Part shown: in pieces, positions 25,939 to 35,578 of the stretch
Layout: every line of letters begins with the position of its first letter
Numbering within the stretch: position 1 is the first letter of the stretch
Assembly (NCBI RefSeq): GCF_030345335.1
Contig: NZ_JAPVRC010000010.1
Coordinates: 26,641 to 90,640 of the forward strand
Direction of reading: 5' to 3'
From: Halobacillus campisalis
GTDB lineage: Bacteria > Bacillota > Bacilli > Bacillales > Halobacillaceae
Length of the DNA stretch: 64,000 bases
The notes under the pieces: generated by a model
Databases searched by the model: none
Seen by the model: the letters and a program-made list of their open reading frames with translations, nothing else
Told to the model about the DNA's origin: nothing
Translations under genes and position numbers: made by a program

Positions 25939-27657
25939 TTAGCTAGCTTCAGCTCGTACATTTTCTGTCTGAAGAAGTTCATCTGTTGGATACTCTTCCT
26001 CGAGGTCCCACTGAAAATGCTCCAGATGCTGATTCAATTCGCTAACCATATATTCGAGCTCATCGGCTTCCTTCCTCAGCTGGTTGAACGCGTGCTGTTG
26101 TTCTCCAGCACTTGCTGAGATTTCCTCTGTACCAGCTGCTGTTTGTTCTGTAATCGCACTTACATTTTCTATGGATGAAGTGATTTGGGAGCTTTGTGAT
26201 TTAGATTCAACCATACCTTCCACAAGTCCATTCAGCTGTTTGTAAATAGCGTCAACTTGCGTGTGAATCACTTTAAATGATTTTTCTGAAGCATTAAGTG
26301 ACTGGTGCTGTTGTTTTGTAAGCTCCATGGTTTCATGCATTTCTTTTTCAATGGTGGTTACACCAGTTTTGATTTGCTGGACCATCGTTGAAATCTGTCC
26401 GGTAGCTTTTGTGGATTGGTCAGCAAGTTTTCTAACTTCTTCTGCTACGACTGCAAAACCTTTTCCGTGTTCACCGGCACGAGCCGCTTCGATCGCAGCA
26501 TTCAATGCCAGCAGGTTTGTCTGCTCAGCGATATCATTTACAAGCTTGACCGTCATTTCAATTTGATCTGTATAGCCGATAAAATCATTCACCGAGTTCT
26601 CGACGTTGGTGATGGATTGAGTGTTTTTCTCCATGACGATTCGCTGATCTTCAATAGCAGATTGACCATCTTCTGCGGAAGATAAAGCTTGCGTGCTTTT
26701 TTCAGAAGCTTTTTTACTTTCTTCCGTATTCATTTCAAAACTTCGGTTCATATTTTCCATTAAGGAAGCGACGTCCTGGATATCCTGTGAAATAGACTGA
26801 CTTCCCTGGGCAAGCTCATCAGTGGAGCTAGTTACCTGTTCGGTCACCTCAGACAGCCCGTTCATTTCATGATTAAGTTTAGAGCTGAACTTCTCTACAT
26901 TATTTCCGATACGATGCACCGATTGCACGGTAGAGGTAAGGTTTCTGATCATTACCTGAAATGCCTGCTTCAGCTGCCCGATTTCGTCTTTTTCTTTATC
27001 TGACGTTTCAATCCTGGTCGTTAAATCTCCTTCTGCTACACGAGAGGCTTGCCTTGCCAGTTCCTGTAATGGTTTGGCGATTGATTTAGTCAAACGGGAA
27101 GTGGAGAAGATGGAGCTGGCGATCAAAACTACAGCAGCTACAACCGCAAATAATATCAAACTGCGGATATCATCCGCTTGAGCTGCCACTTTGTTGTCAT
27201 ACCACGTCTGAGCTTCTCTTTGCAGCATATACATGTCGTTTATGATGCCTGAAGTACGGGAAGCCTGGCGTTGCACTTCGTTACGGTCTTCACTCTCAAG
27301 TGCCGCTGCTGCCGTTTGCTGCCAGTCTTCATATTTACTTTCGGCCTGCTCATACCATTGTTCCTGAGCTGGCGTCTGAACCATAGATTCCAGGCTCCCA
27401 AAGGCTTCATCTGTTACTTCAATTTGAGTAAGAGCTTCATCTTTCGTAGCTGCGGAAGGACTGAAGCCATATGTATCTAATGCTTGCTCAACAGAAATGA
27501 GCTGGCTGTTCACTTCCTTACCTTCTAATAAGAATTGCACATCCTCATTAGTAGAACTTTCAAAGCTGAACATCTGGAAAATAATATAAGAGATAAGCAA
27601 TAAACCTAAAAGCAAGGGAAGCAGCGTGAGCGTATATAACCTTTTGCCTATCGTCAT
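25939..27657 (-). CDS. Methyl-accepting chemotaxis protein
   Basis: 572 residues. A first membrane helix ([17 protein letters not shown], about 13-30), a helical extracytoplasmic domain (about 31-165), a second helix ([18 protein letters not shown]), a HAMP linker ([25 protein letters not shown]) and a signalling domain with [33 protein letters not shown]. Its first four bases overlap the stop of the BMP lipoprotein gene, so the two are translationally coupled. The pair may work as binding protein plus receptor. Ligand unknown. Confidence 0.94.
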   Translation of the reverse strand: MTIGKRLYTLTLLPLLLGLLLISYIIFQMFSFESSTNEDVQFLLEGKEVNSQLISVEQALDTYGFSPSAATKDEALTQIEVTDEAFGSLESMVQTPAQEQWYEQAESKYEDWQQTAAAALESEDRNEVQRQASRTSGIINDMYMLQREAQTWYDNKVAAQADDIRSLILFAVVAAVVLIASSIFSTSRLTKSIAKPLQELARQASRVAEGDLTTRIETSDKEKDEIGQLKQAFQVMIRNLTSTVQSVHRIGNNVEKFSSKLNHEMNGLSEVTEQVTSSTDELAQGSQSISQDIQDVASLMENMNRSFEMNTEESKKASEKSTQALSSAEDGQSAIEDQRIVMEKNTQSITNVENSVNDFIGYTDQIEMTVKLVNDIAEQTNLLALNAAIEAARAGEHGKGFAVVAEEVRKLADQSTKATGQISTMVQQIKTGVTTIEKEMHETMELTKQQHQSLNASEKSFKVIHTQVDAIYKQLNGLVEGMVESKSQSSQITSSIENVSAITEQTAAGTEEISASAGEQQHAFNQLRKEADELEYMVSELNQHLEHFQWDLEEEYPTDELLQTENVRAEAS

Positions 27658-28601
27658 TGGGCAACCTCCTCATCCATACGGTTCTGCTCTTCATCAGTCA
27701 ATTCAATCAGACGGATTGGCGCAAGACCGACACCTTCTTCTTCAATGCCGAGTTCTTTTAAACCACCCTCTAAAGATTCGCCTTCCACAAGCTGAGCCAT
27801 CACATCATAAAGAGCGACGTTCAAGTTTTTAATCATTGAAGATACGACAGCATCCTCTGCGACATAGTATTGATCACTGTCAGCGCCGAATGCGTAGATC
27901 CCTTGTTCTTGAGCCTCTTTCATCACACCGACACCTGTAAATCCGGCGGCGTGGAATATGTAGTCTGCCTCTTTTTCTACCATAGATCCAACGATGTCAG
28001 CGCCTTTTTTATCATCATCGAATGTCTCCGCATATTCGATCAGCACCTCTGCCTCTGAATTGACTTCAGCCACACCATCGCGAAAACCCGTTTCGAAACG
28101 TTCGACCACCTCAATCTGTTCCCCGCCGACAAAACCGACCACATTCGACTCTGTTTTCATGCCGGCAAGCAGACCAATTAAATAACTGCCTTCATCCTCT
28201 TTAAACGTGATTGATGTCACATTTTCGAACTCTGAAACGGCATCAATCAACACATAATGCTGCTCAGGATACTTTTCAGCTAACGTATCTATGGAATCCT
28301 GCGAATCATAACCAAGCCCGATAATAACATCATGTCCCTGATCAATTAATTCTTCCATGTCTCCTTTGAAATCTCCTTCAAAAGGTTCCCGATAATCGAA
28401 GGTGATGCCAAGTTCGTCCCTGGCTTGCTCCAGTCCTTGAAATGCCGAGTCGCTAAACGAATCGTCACCAAGCCCGCTTTCCGTAACGAGCAGGCCGGCA
28501 CTGATTCCATCAGCTGTGCTCGCAGACTCTGCTTCCCCTTTACTACACCCCATCAACGCTAGACATAAAATGATGAAACCTATACATCCTCGTTTACTCA
28601 T
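27654..28601 (-). CDS. BMP family substrate-binding lipoprotein (Med-like)
   Basis: 315 residues with a lipobox LMGC (Cys19). [25 protein letters not shown] and [13 protein letters not shown] strands followed by [16 protein letters not shown] are the BMP/PnrA (nucleoside-binding) fold, the family that also includes B. subtilis Med. No ABC permease or ATPase is adjacent; instead an MCP gene overlaps its end by four bases (ATGA). AAGGAGGGGG precedes the ATG and a sigma-D-like promoter lies 38 bases upstream. A role as the ligand-binding partner of the receptor is inferred. Confidence 0.88.
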   Translation of the reverse strand: MSKRGCIGFIILCLALMGCSKGEAESASTADGISAGLLVTESGLGDDSFSDSAFQGLEQARDELGITFDYREPFEGDFKGDMEELIDQGHDVIIGLGYDSQDSIDTLAEKYPEQHYVLIDAVSEFENVTSITFKEDEGSYLIGLLAGMKTESNVVGFVGGEQIEVVERFETGFRDGVAEVNSEAEVLIEYAETFDDDKKGADIVGSMVEKEADYIFHAAGFTGVGVMKEAQEQGIYAFGADSDQYYVAEDAVVSSMIKNLNVALYDVMAQLVEGESLEGGLKELGIEEEGVGLAPIRLIELTDEEQNRMDEEVAQ

Positions 28602-28638
28602 GGTGCCCCCTCCTTCTGTAAGATGTCTGACAAACTAA

Positions 28639-28665
28639 TTATCGGTTAATTTTGGAAAAAATTAA
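28639..28665 (-). promoter_or_regulatory. Putative sigma-D (motility) promoter of the BMP-chemoreceptor operon
   Basis: On the minus strand TTAA, a 15-bp spacer and ACCGATAA resemble the sigma-D consensus (TAAA, 15 bp, GCCGATAA), with one mismatch in each box. Chemoreceptor genes of Bacillus are commonly sigma-D dependent. Confidence 0.55.
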
Positions 28666-28677
28666 GTTACAGAATAT

Positions 28678-28715
28678 AAAAAAGAGCGATGAAATGAATC
28701 ATCGCTCTTTTTATG
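28678..28715 (-). terminator. Terminator between the VOC and BMP genes
   Basis: AAAAAGAGCGATGA and TCATCGCTCTTTTT form a 14-bp stem around a six-base loop. A and T runs on both sides let it act on both strands. It follows the VOC gene's stop codon. Confidence 0.85.
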
Positions 28716-28720
28716 GTCAT

Positions 28721-29398
28721 CTATAATTGGAAGGTATCGAACTGAACGAATATGTGCTGCCCTTTAGTGAGGATAAGCTCCCCGTTTTGTAACGGCCAAC
28801 GATAGGTCAATTGGAAAGGCTCTTCCATGTTTTTAAGCTGGAACGTGTGTACGAGTGCTTCTTTGAAGCGTTCAATTTCCTCCGTCCCTATGGACAGTGA
28901 CTGGAACTTTTCTGCATTAATGTCGGAAGCCTGACTGGGTTCATTTACACCTTCCCATTCGATCAGGAAAGGGAGGGGAGGGAGGCCGTCTGGTCCTTTA
29001 GGAAAAAGCATCCTCCATTTTAAAACCGAACCATCCGGCCGCATCCTTTCACCTGGAAATGGACCAGTATACGCTATGTTCTGTGATCGGAAATAGCTGA
29101 TATATCCATCCATATCGGTAGTACGCAGCGCAAATTGAAAAGGGCCCATATTACCTTGGTCAAACGTTTGTTTAAACTGCTGAATCAGCGGATTATCTGA
29201 TTGAGAAGCTGTATCGGGATGCTGTAAGCCTAACCATTCGATATAATTCCGATTGGAAAAATAGCATAATTCATTGAAGGTGCCCCAATTTTCATGATGT
29301 CCGCCAGGAACCCCGGTCAAATTATATTTCTCTGTCAGCTGTCTCCGGTCATTGAGGGGATGTTCGGAAGCAACGACGATATGGTCGAAAGCAAGCAT
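28721..29398 (-). CDS. VOC family protein (glyoxalase-like domain)
   Basis: 225 residues. MLAFDHIVVASEHPLND opens a vicinal-oxygen-chelate fold with the first His ligand; PGGHHENWGTFNELCYFSNRNYIEWLGLQ adds a second metal-type His and the beta-strand with Glu. The length and lay-out fit the glyoxalase-like domain family (Glyoxalase_3) with one long domain. Reaction unknown. AAGGAG stands eight bases before the ATG chosen. The frame of a disrupted membrane-protein gene overlaps its first 64 bases. Confidence 0.85.
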   Translation of the reverse strand: MLAFDHIVVASEHPLNDRRQLTEKYNLTGVPGGHHENWGTFNELCYFSNRNYIEWLGLQHPDTASQSDNPLIQQFKQTFDQGNMGPFQFALRTTDMDGYISYFRSQNIAYTGPFPGERMRPDGSVLKWRMLFPKGPDGLPPLPFLIEWEGVNEPSQASDINAEKFQSLSIGTEEIERFKEALVHTFQLKNMEEPFQLTYRWPLQNGELILTKGQHIFVQFDTFQL

Positions 29399-30447
29399 TT
29401 GAACCACTCCTTAGGATCTTTTGGCGGGTTTTCCCTTTTTGATTTGTTTTTGGTTTCATCTCTCGGGTAACCCAGCGACCAGCTGATTATACGAAGTATT
29501 GTTATCATAATGAGCATGCAAACTAGAGAAATGGAAAAGATTTCTCCTAAGCTAAACCCATGATTTTTTAGAACTTGTAGAGCGAGAGAACCGATTACAG
29601 TTATAGGAAACAAAATCATTCCATCTATCTTGTCGTTAGGCTATGTTAAAGTTCCGTGTTGATATTCAAATAAGCTCCCTATTCTTGAAGACTCAGTTTC
29701 GAGGCTTTTGTATGAGGGTATGGTGGCTTTAGAAAACGGATCGCTTTCCGTGGGCATGTGGTGAGCTTCCTCAGGCTTCGCCTTCCGGGATCTCACCGAT
29801 CATGTACATCCCACAGGAGTCTCACCGTTTTCTAAAGCCACCATCCGATTGGAAGGCGCTCGAAACTATACCAAGTTTAAAAATAGTAGCCACTGATTGA
29901 AAATACTTGAAAACACCGTGTATTCCATGAGTCTAACCTTTTTTGGAACTTCTTGCTTTTGCGAGGATAACGGAAAGATTTTTTGCAGTGCTTCACATAA
30001 AAAAATAACTGCTCTTTAGTGATAACCAGCGAGACTGTGATATGCAAGAAAATGTTTGGAACTACCTTAAAGTACAGGTTTTATAACTAAAATTCTATAG
30101 CCATACCACTGGAATTTAATACTCACATTATTACTTAGAAGGTTCTTTTTACAGCGATTTCGAGAAGCACATCTATAGTAAGGGGCGGTGGGGAATGGTG
30201 AAGACTCCTGTGGGAAGAGAGTGCTTAGTGAGATCCCGCAGGACGGGACTTCCGAGGAAGCTCACCGCGCTCCCACGGAAAGCGAGCCATTCCCCGCCGA
30301 CCCTATCCACTCAACAAATGTCTCGAAATCGAGTCTTCGACTAACCTGTCATATTGTTGAATAACTCAATTATCAACATCGACAACCACCTTTAACATAG
30401 CCTATCGTTAAAAAAGGATAGAAAAGAATTCGTCCGATCTTTTTCAT
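29335..30447 (-). pseudogene. Small membrane-protein gene interrupted by repeat R5
   Basis: On the minus strand a strong GGAGGGG site and ATG at 30447 begin MKKIGRILFYP, but repeat R5 (29637-30404) cuts the frame after 13 codons. On the far side the frame resumes as DKIDGMILFPITVIGSLALQVL and a second hydrophobic stretch IFSISLVCMLIMITILRIISW, ending at 29335. Removing R5 and one copy of the TCGT duplication brings both parts together but one base out of frame, so a slip in the six-T tract next to the junction is also needed. The tail could still be made from the ATG at 29619, but without a good ribosome site. I do not recognise the family. Confidence 0.5.
29637..30404 (+). repeat. Dispersed double-hairpin element, copy R5 (best preserved)
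   Basis: 768 bp, filling most of the gap 29620-30529. The ends are perfect inverted repeats TAGGCTATGTTAAAG / CTTTAACATAGCCTA, flanked by TCGT on both sides (29633-29636 and 30405-30408), a likely target-site duplication. Hairpin 1 has outer arms 29721-29739 and 29825-29844. Hairpin 2 has outer arms at about 30183-30197 and 30286-30300. The 210-base linker between them is AT-rich. No ORF of any length is present. It interrupts a small membrane-protein gene. Confidence 0.82.
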
Positions 30448-30529
30448 ATAAATCCCCTCCAGTTATAAAAGGTGATTTTAGAACAAATTTGATGGCATAG
30501 AAACCACTAATTAAGGCTTTCTAATCCGA

Positions 30530-31540
30530 TCAACTACGTCGTGTAACAGAATTTAATTCAAAAGCTTCCGCTAACAAACGATAAGAGGTTAACCTTGCTT
30601 CAAACGGAGAAATAATAGTATTCACAATTACTTCATCGACTTTATAGTAGGCAGCCAATTCTTCAATATCTTCTTTCACTTTGTCAGGCGGTCCGACGAT
30701 GATACGGTTTCTATTTTCTTGGATTTGTTTTTCTTCATGCCACGTATAAGAATAATTCAGAGCATCCTCGGGTGTAGGGAAATTATGCCGGATACCGCCC
30801 TGCTCTATTTTCAATATGGCCAAGTCAAGACTTCCGGCCAAATATTCTGCTCGTTCCATTGTTTCGGCGCACACGACGAATACGGATACGTTCCCGGATG
30901 GTTTGTCCTGTTGGATTGATGGGGAGAAATAATCGTAATACCGCTGCATCGCTTTCGTGCCTCCGTATCCATTGATAAAGTGAGCGAAGGAGTATGAAAC
31001 CCCGCTCTCTGCAGCCACTCTTGCGCTCGTACCGCTTGAACCGAGCATCCAAATCGGCGGAGTCGTCTTGCCTTGGGGTGAAGCGTGGATCCCCATGTCA
31101 TGAGGGTCATCTCCATGCAGATAGGCCATCAGTTCTTCTACTTGTGCGGGGTACCCTTCAATAGAAGGGAATTCACCACGATTCAAAGCTAGGTTTACGT
31201 TTGGAACTCCCCCCGGGGCGCGTCCTACTCCGAGATCTATCCTTCCCGGGTATAGCGTCTCGAGTACGCGGAAGACTTCTGCGATTTTAAAAGCACTGTA
31301 ATGGGGAAGGAGTATCCCTCCCGTTCCGATGCGGATATTTTTTGTTTCATTGGCCAAATGAGTGACTAGAATTTCAGGTGAGGAACCTGCGAGACTGGTC
31401 GTGCTATGATGTTCTGATACCCAAAAACGGTGATACCCGAGCTCGTCAGTTAATTTGGCAAGCTCTGTTGTTTGCTGAAGTGCGTCTTGTGGTGTCATCC
31501 CTGATAGAATCGGGGATTGATCGAGTACACTTAATTTCAT
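30530..31540 (-). CDS. LLM class flavin-dependent oxidoreductase
   Basis: 336 residues, bacterial luciferase-like TIM-barrel protein using reduced FMN or F420-like flavin. MKLSVLDQSPILSGMTPQDAL, LTDELGYHRFWVSEHHSTTSLAGSSPEILV, RIGTGGILLPHYSAFKIAEVFRVLETLYPGRIDLGVGRAPGG and PPIWMLGSSGTSARVAAESGVSYSFAHF are the usual signatures of the YceB/YvbT-like group. AAAGGGGA lies before the ATG. Substrate unknown. Confidence 0.92.
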   Translation of the reverse strand: MKLSVLDQSPILSGMTPQDALQQTTELAKLTDELGYHRFWVSEHHSTTSLAGSSPEILVTHLANETKNIRIGTGGILLPHYSAFKIAEVFRVLETLYPGRIDLGVGRAPGGVPNVNLALNRGEFPSIEGYPAQVEELMAYLHGDDPHDMGIHASPQGKTTPPIWMLGSSGTSARVAAESGVSYSFAHFINGYGGTKAMQRYYDYFSPSIQQDKPSGNVSVFVVCAETMERAEYLAGSLDLAILKIEQGGIRHNFPTPEDALNYSYTWHEEKQIQENRNRIIVGPPDKVKEDIEELAAYYKVDEVIVNTIISPFEARLTSYRLLAEAFELNSVTRRS

Positions 31541-31627
31541 TAAGATAGTCCCCTTTTACCGATAATCTACTATATCCACTTTATATCGTGGCACGAGGCT
31601 ATCTATTTTGCAAAAGCTTTGCTAGTT

Positions 31628-32914
31628 TTAGCGATTTAGAAGGCCGAGCAGAATATTCTCTTTCATTTGCGCGCTGAAATTCTGGAAGATTTCTTTATAT
31701 TTCAGGTTTTGACTATCAATCGGTGTGATGAAAATTGTTCCATTTTGAAATTGGTCTTTGCGTTCCTTTGCAAGCTGGGCAGGATAGTCGAGTCCATCAA
31801 TGATTTCTATTTTGTCATCCTCTTGAAGTCCTGTTTCCAATGTGCGTTTTCTTAAGATACCTTCATTCGTCATTTCCCAGGCATAAAGATTTTTATCAGT
31901 GACAAGTGTCTCCTCAAAGGCTGTAACAGCTTCAAGTGACTGGTCGGTGACCACTTCCACGTCCGCGTGGTATCCAGTTTTGACTTTGTCATCGATATCC
32001 GTCAAAGCAATTTCAAATGGGTATTGGCTTACTTTGTCTACATGGGCGTGTTCTGATACGGAAGCGAGTTGGTCAATCGTGCCTGTCAGTTCCACATCAT
32101 CCAGGTCATCTGTCATGATTCTTGCTTCCATATCTTCCTCAATGACTTTATGATCCTCTTCATTGACCTCTCCTTCGACTTTCAACTCTGCGGAAGACAA
32201 GGTCAATAGCGGCGACTGTAAATTTTCAGAGCGTTCGGTCACAAACCCATCTATTGCGCTGGTCACTGTAATTGTCTGGCCGATGGAAGTAAGCTCATTC
32301 AGCTGGTCTTCCACCATCGTCAATTCGGCTTCTTTCTGGGAACGTTCTTTTTCCTGGGCAGCGATCGCTTCCTCTTTGAGCAATTCCGCTTCAACTGTAG
32401 AATTTTCTTCTGCCGTTTCCTCAAGCTCGTTCTCCAGGTCTTCCTCTTCTTCCAGTTCACCAAAAGGGTTGAAGGAAGTATCGTTACTGCTTTCTTCTTC
32501 GATTGTGTAATTTTCTAATTCGCTCACATATGTATCAATGGCGTCTATTTCGCTTTGAATCTTTGCAGCAGTTTGCTCGAGTTCCGTGGATTGCGCCTCG
32601 TAATCCACGACTTCGTACGAGTACAATTCATCTCCTTCATTCACTTCATCTCCGACTTCGACTGAAAACTCCTGGAATGCCCCAGTTTGTTCGTCGAAAT
32701 AAACGGGAGATGCATCTGCAGATGAGAATACGCCGCGCAGTTCAATGGTCTCCTCAAGGTCAGAGATGAAGGTCCCTGACCATTCTGAGACGAAAGATTT
32801 TCTTTCTACTTTTTGCTGGGAATCGAAATACAGTAGAAGGCTGTTCGCAGCCACAAAGATAAATACGCTGATCCCGATCCACCAAGTTTTGCGTGATGAT
32901 TTCATAAGCTTCAT
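31628..32914 (-). CDS. Efflux adaptor (HlyD/YknX-like membrane fusion protein)
   Basis: 428 residues. One N-terminal membrane helix (WWIGISVFIFVAANSLLLYF), a lipoyl-like half (VEVGDEVNEGDELYSYEVVDY), a long, very acidic coiled coil (about 100-230, with the stretch FGELEEEEDLENELEETAEEN), the second lipoyl half (ITVTSAIDGFVTERSEN) and beta-barrel parts. This is the domain order of periplasmic-adaptor-type subunits such as YknX. It follows a Yip1-like gene by three bases, as yknX follows yknW, but no ABC or RND partner gene is here. Confidence 0.82.
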   Translation of the reverse strand: MKLMKSSRKTWWIGISVFIFVAANSLLLYFDSQQKVERKSFVSEWSGTFISDLEETIELRGVFSSADASPVYFDEQTGAFQEFSVEVGDEVNEGDELYSYEVVDYEAQSTELEQTAAKIQSEIDAIDTYVSELENYTIEEESSNDTSFNPFGELEEEEDLENELEETAEENSTVEAELLKEEAIAAQEKERSQKEAELTMVEDQLNELTSIGQTITVTSAIDGFVTERSENLQSPLLTLSSAELKVEGEVNEEDHKVIEEDMEARIMTDDLDDVELTGTIDQLASVSEHAHVDKVSQYPFEIALTDIDDKVKTGYHADVEVVTDQSLEAVTAFEETLVTDKNLYAWEMTNEGILRKRTLETGLQEDDKIEIIDGLDYPAQLAKERKDQFQNGTIFITPIDSQNLKYKEIFQNFSAQMKENILLGLLNR

Positions 32915-32917
32915 CCT

Positions 32918-33592
32918 TTAAGAGAGAAGTAGTTGTACTATTGTTGTGTCAAAATAGGATAATGCAGCTGTTCCTGCAAAAAGGAGCAGGTTACAAAAAA
33001 TCACTCCTGTTACAACCCACCATTTTCTTGAATTCGATAAAAAGATAGCTGACTTGATTTGCAGCCAGATAATGATGAATTGGAACAAAGAAACGGCGCC
33101 GAAAAAGTAAATGACCCAATCCAGGGAGGTAGTATAGGAAGCAATGATCCCTAAAGAAAGCGGGGAGACATACCAGTCCAGTCCTAAGTACACCATAAAT
33201 GGAATCCAGGTCAGCCGTTCGACAAGCATGATCAGCCAGACACTCATTTGGACGACCATCATCTTTTTATAAGGGAGGTCGAATAAGAGCCAAAATATGA
33301 ACGTACTGAGAAATATCGTCCCTAGCATTAAGGTTAATCCTGTAAGCAGTCGTCCTAGTAAAAACCACGCTTTATGGAATTCGTAATCGTTGCGGCTGAG
33401 CTCATTCACACTCGTTGATAATGGATCAGTTCCAAGGCCGATCCAAGCTGTTGAAGCATATGTAAGTAGTGTAAGCATTACTAATAATAATAGGGAAAGC
33501 CAGACGCGGCGGATGCGTTCAGCTTTTCGTATAACGAATAATTGATCGTGCCGCTTAAATAATAATTTGAATAATTGAATCCTGTAGGTCAA
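32918..33592 (-). CDS. Yip1-like integral membrane protein (YknW-like)
   Basis: 224 residues with five membrane helices after a basic N-terminus. Topology and the KKMMVVQMSVWLIMLVERL region fit the Yip1 domain group that includes B. subtilis YknW, which assists assembly of the YknXYZ SdpC-protection transporter. It starts with TTG, eight bases after AAGGGTG. Upstream of the adaptor gene by three bases, so co-transcribed. The assignment rests on topology and context more than on a sharp motif. Confidence 0.65.
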   Translation of the reverse strand: MTYRIQLFKLLFKRHDQLFVIRKAERIRRVWLSLLLLVMLTLLTYASTAWIGLGTDPLSTSVNELSRNDYEFHKAWFLLGRLLTGLTLMLGTIFLSTFIFWLLFDLPYKKMMVVQMSVWLIMLVERLTWIPFMVYLGLDWYVSPLSLGIIASYTTSLDWVIYFFGAVSLFQFIIIWLQIKSAIFLSNSRKWWVVTGVIFCNLLLFAGTAALSYFDTTIVQLLLS

Positions 33593-33682
33593 TACCAGTC
33601 ACCCTTTATGAATACGTCTAGTCCTAAGTGTAACTGAATTCTATGTTTCTTTCTATCAATTTTTATCATTTATTGGTAAAAA

Positions 33683-33716
33683 ATGCCGCCCTTATAATAA
33701 CAAGAGCGGCACTTTA
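33683..33716 (-). terminator. Terminator of the marR-MATE operon
   Basis: TGCCGC and GCGGCA form a short stem flanked by T-rich and A-rich sequence just after the MATE stop codon. Confidence 0.6.
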
Positions 33717-33717
33717 T

Positions 33718-35100
33718 TCAGGAAGAGCTGGGAACTGGTTTATAGTCGGCAGGATCTTTCTTTTTAATAAAAAATAGATGACGGTCGCCATATAAAAAGT
33801 AGACTGATAGAGTGAATGCCAGGACGTCAGCTATTGGAAAAGCGAGCCACACTCCAGTTACACCGAAAAAGTTCGGCAGAATCAAAACGAGCGGAATTAA
33901 GAACAGCACTTGTCTCGCCATAGAAAGAATCAAAGCGGGTTTGGCTTTTCCTAAGGCTTGGTATAAACCACCACTTACAACTTGCACACCGATTAACAGA
34001 GAGGCTGCAAACATGATTCTTATCGCAAACGAACCTTCATCAATGATGGCTGGATCGCCGCTGAATATCCGCATGAGTAATTCTGGGAAGATCATCATCA
34101 CGGTAAAAATAACGCCGGAGACGATCGTGACGACTTTCATGCCGAGTACGACAGTTTCGCGCAGGCGATCGTGGAGGCTGGCTCCATAGTTATAACCGAT
34201 AATCGGCTGCATGCCTTGAAGGACTCCAATCATCGGCATGATCGTGAACATCGTCAGCTTTTGCACAATACCGAAGACGCCTACTTCAAAGTCGCCGCCA
34301 AATTTAATGAGCATAAAGTTGATGGCGATCATCATCGCACTGCCGGAAACTTGCCGGATAAAGGCAGGGAAGCCAATGGTTAGTGTCTCTTTGATGACAG
34401 TATACATCGGTTTCAAGTTTGCGAGTCTCACTGTTAAAGATGATTTTCCAGTAAGGAAATAACGCAAGATGACCACACTGACCGATGCTTGTGAAATGAC
34501 GGTAGCTAATGAAGCGCCTTGTACCCCCATATCTAAACCGAAAATAAAAATCGGGTCGAGGATGATATTCAACACCGCAGGGATAATCATTGTCATCATG
34601 GCAAATTTAGAGTTGCCTTCTGACCGGATGATGCTGTTCGTCGTAAATGCTAAAGAGAAAAACAAAGAGCCAAGCATAATAGGAAACAAGTAGTCGACAG
34701 CATGCGGTAGAATATCAGGCGTTGCTCCAAATAGGATAAGCAGAGGTTCCATAAAGGTGAAGGCACCAATGAACCCGATGAAGCTGACCGATACGATCAT
34801 AAACAATACGTTTCCAAATACCTTGTTCGCTTCTTCCTGTTTATTTTCACCTAATCGTCTCGAGATGACAGAGGCTCCCCCGATGCCGACAGCCGCCGCA
34901 ATAGCCATGATAATCATCATGACAGGGAATCCGATGCTAACGCCGGCCACTCCCTCGATCCCAACTCCCCGAGCGATGAATAAGGTGTCAACTACGTTAT
35001 AAAAAGCCATTACAAACATCCCGATCATTGCCGGAAGTGAAAGGTTCAATAATAGCTTAGGAATTGGTTGAGATCCTAAGCGCTGACTTTGTTCTTTCAT
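33718..35100 (-). CDS. MATE family multidrug efflux transporter
   Basis: 460 residues with 12 membrane segments in two halves. LLNLSLPAMIGMFVMAFYNVVDTLFIARGVG and GGASVISRRLGENKQEEANKVFG are the first-half MATE signatures; GFPAFIRQVSGSAMMIAINFML begins the second half. MATE proteins exchange drugs or cations for Na+ or H+. It begins on the base after the MarR gene's stop with AAGGAGGAGGG overlapping the end of marR, so the repressor and pump form an operon. Confidence 0.94.
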   Translation of the reverse strand: MKEQSQRLGSQPIPKLLLNLSLPAMIGMFVMAFYNVVDTLFIARGVGIEGVAGVSIGFPVMMIIMAIAAAVGIGGASVISRRLGENKQEEANKVFGNVLFMIVSVSFIGFIGAFTFMEPLLILFGATPDILPHAVDYLFPIMLGSLFFSLAFTTNSIIRSEGNSKFAMMTMIIPAVLNIILDPIFIFGLDMGVQGASLATVISQASVSVVILRYFLTGKSSLTVRLANLKPMYTVIKETLTIGFPAFIRQVSGSAMMIAINFMLIKFGGDFEVGVFGIVQKLTMFTIMPMIGVLQGMQPIIGYNYGASLHDRLRETVVLGMKVVTIVSGVIFTVMMIFPELLMRIFSGDPAIIDEGSFAIRIMFAASLLIGVQVVSGGLYQALGKAKPALILSMARQVLFLIPLVLILPNFFGVTGVWLAFPIADVLAFTLSVYFLYGDRHLFFIKKKDPADYKPVPSSS

Positions 35101-35550
35101 TTATTTCCCTCCTCCTTGAGCGTCTGGCCGGATGTTTTTCTGGATTTTTTTCATAAGGGAAATCATTGCAAGCTGCTCTTCTTTCGTAATTCCTTCTCCG
35201 ATTTCCTCTTCCAATTCAAGGACTACCGACCAAATTGTCTGTTCCAGCTTTTCTCCTTTTTCCGTCAGGTGGATGACTTTGGTTCGTTTATCTTCCTTGC
35301 TGGATTCTTTCGTAATACACTCATTCTTCATGAGCGATTCAATGATGCCATTCATAGAAGATGCTTTAATGTATAATCTATTTTGCAAATCGGTTTGATT
35401 CTGTGATCCGTGGGCGGATAAAAAGTATATGACTTTAGCCTGTGAGCTGGTCAATCCATACTCACTCAATTTTCTGTTATATTTGTTTTGTATAAAATGG
35501 GAAATAACGTTGAAGTTATATCCCAGCAGTGGTTCAATTTCACGTCGCAT
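35101..35550 (-). CDS. MarR family transcriptional regulator
   Basis: 149 residues with the winged helix LTSSQAKVIYFLSAHGSQNQTDLQNRLYIKASSMNGIIESLMKNECITKESSKEDKRTKVIHLTEKGEKLEQ, including the wing D-x-R motif (EDKRTKVI). It is directly upstream of, and joined to, a MATE efflux gene, so it probably represses the pair. TAGGAGG precedes the ATG. Confidence 0.93.
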   Translation of the reverse strand: MRREIEPLLGYNFNVISHFIQNKYNRKLSEYGLTSSQAKVIYFLSAHGSQNQTDLQNRLYIKASSMNGIIESLMKNECITKESSKEDKRTKVIHLTEKGEKLEQTIWSVVLELEEEIGEGITKEEQLAMISLMKKIQKNIRPDAQGGGK

Positions 35551-35578
35551 AAATTAGTTAGCCTCCTAAGTAAATAAC

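Noticed and set aside
29900..30110. Group II intron or transposase remnant in R5
   Set aside because: The linker is AT-rich without domain V-like sequence or any frame resembling a maturase or transposase.
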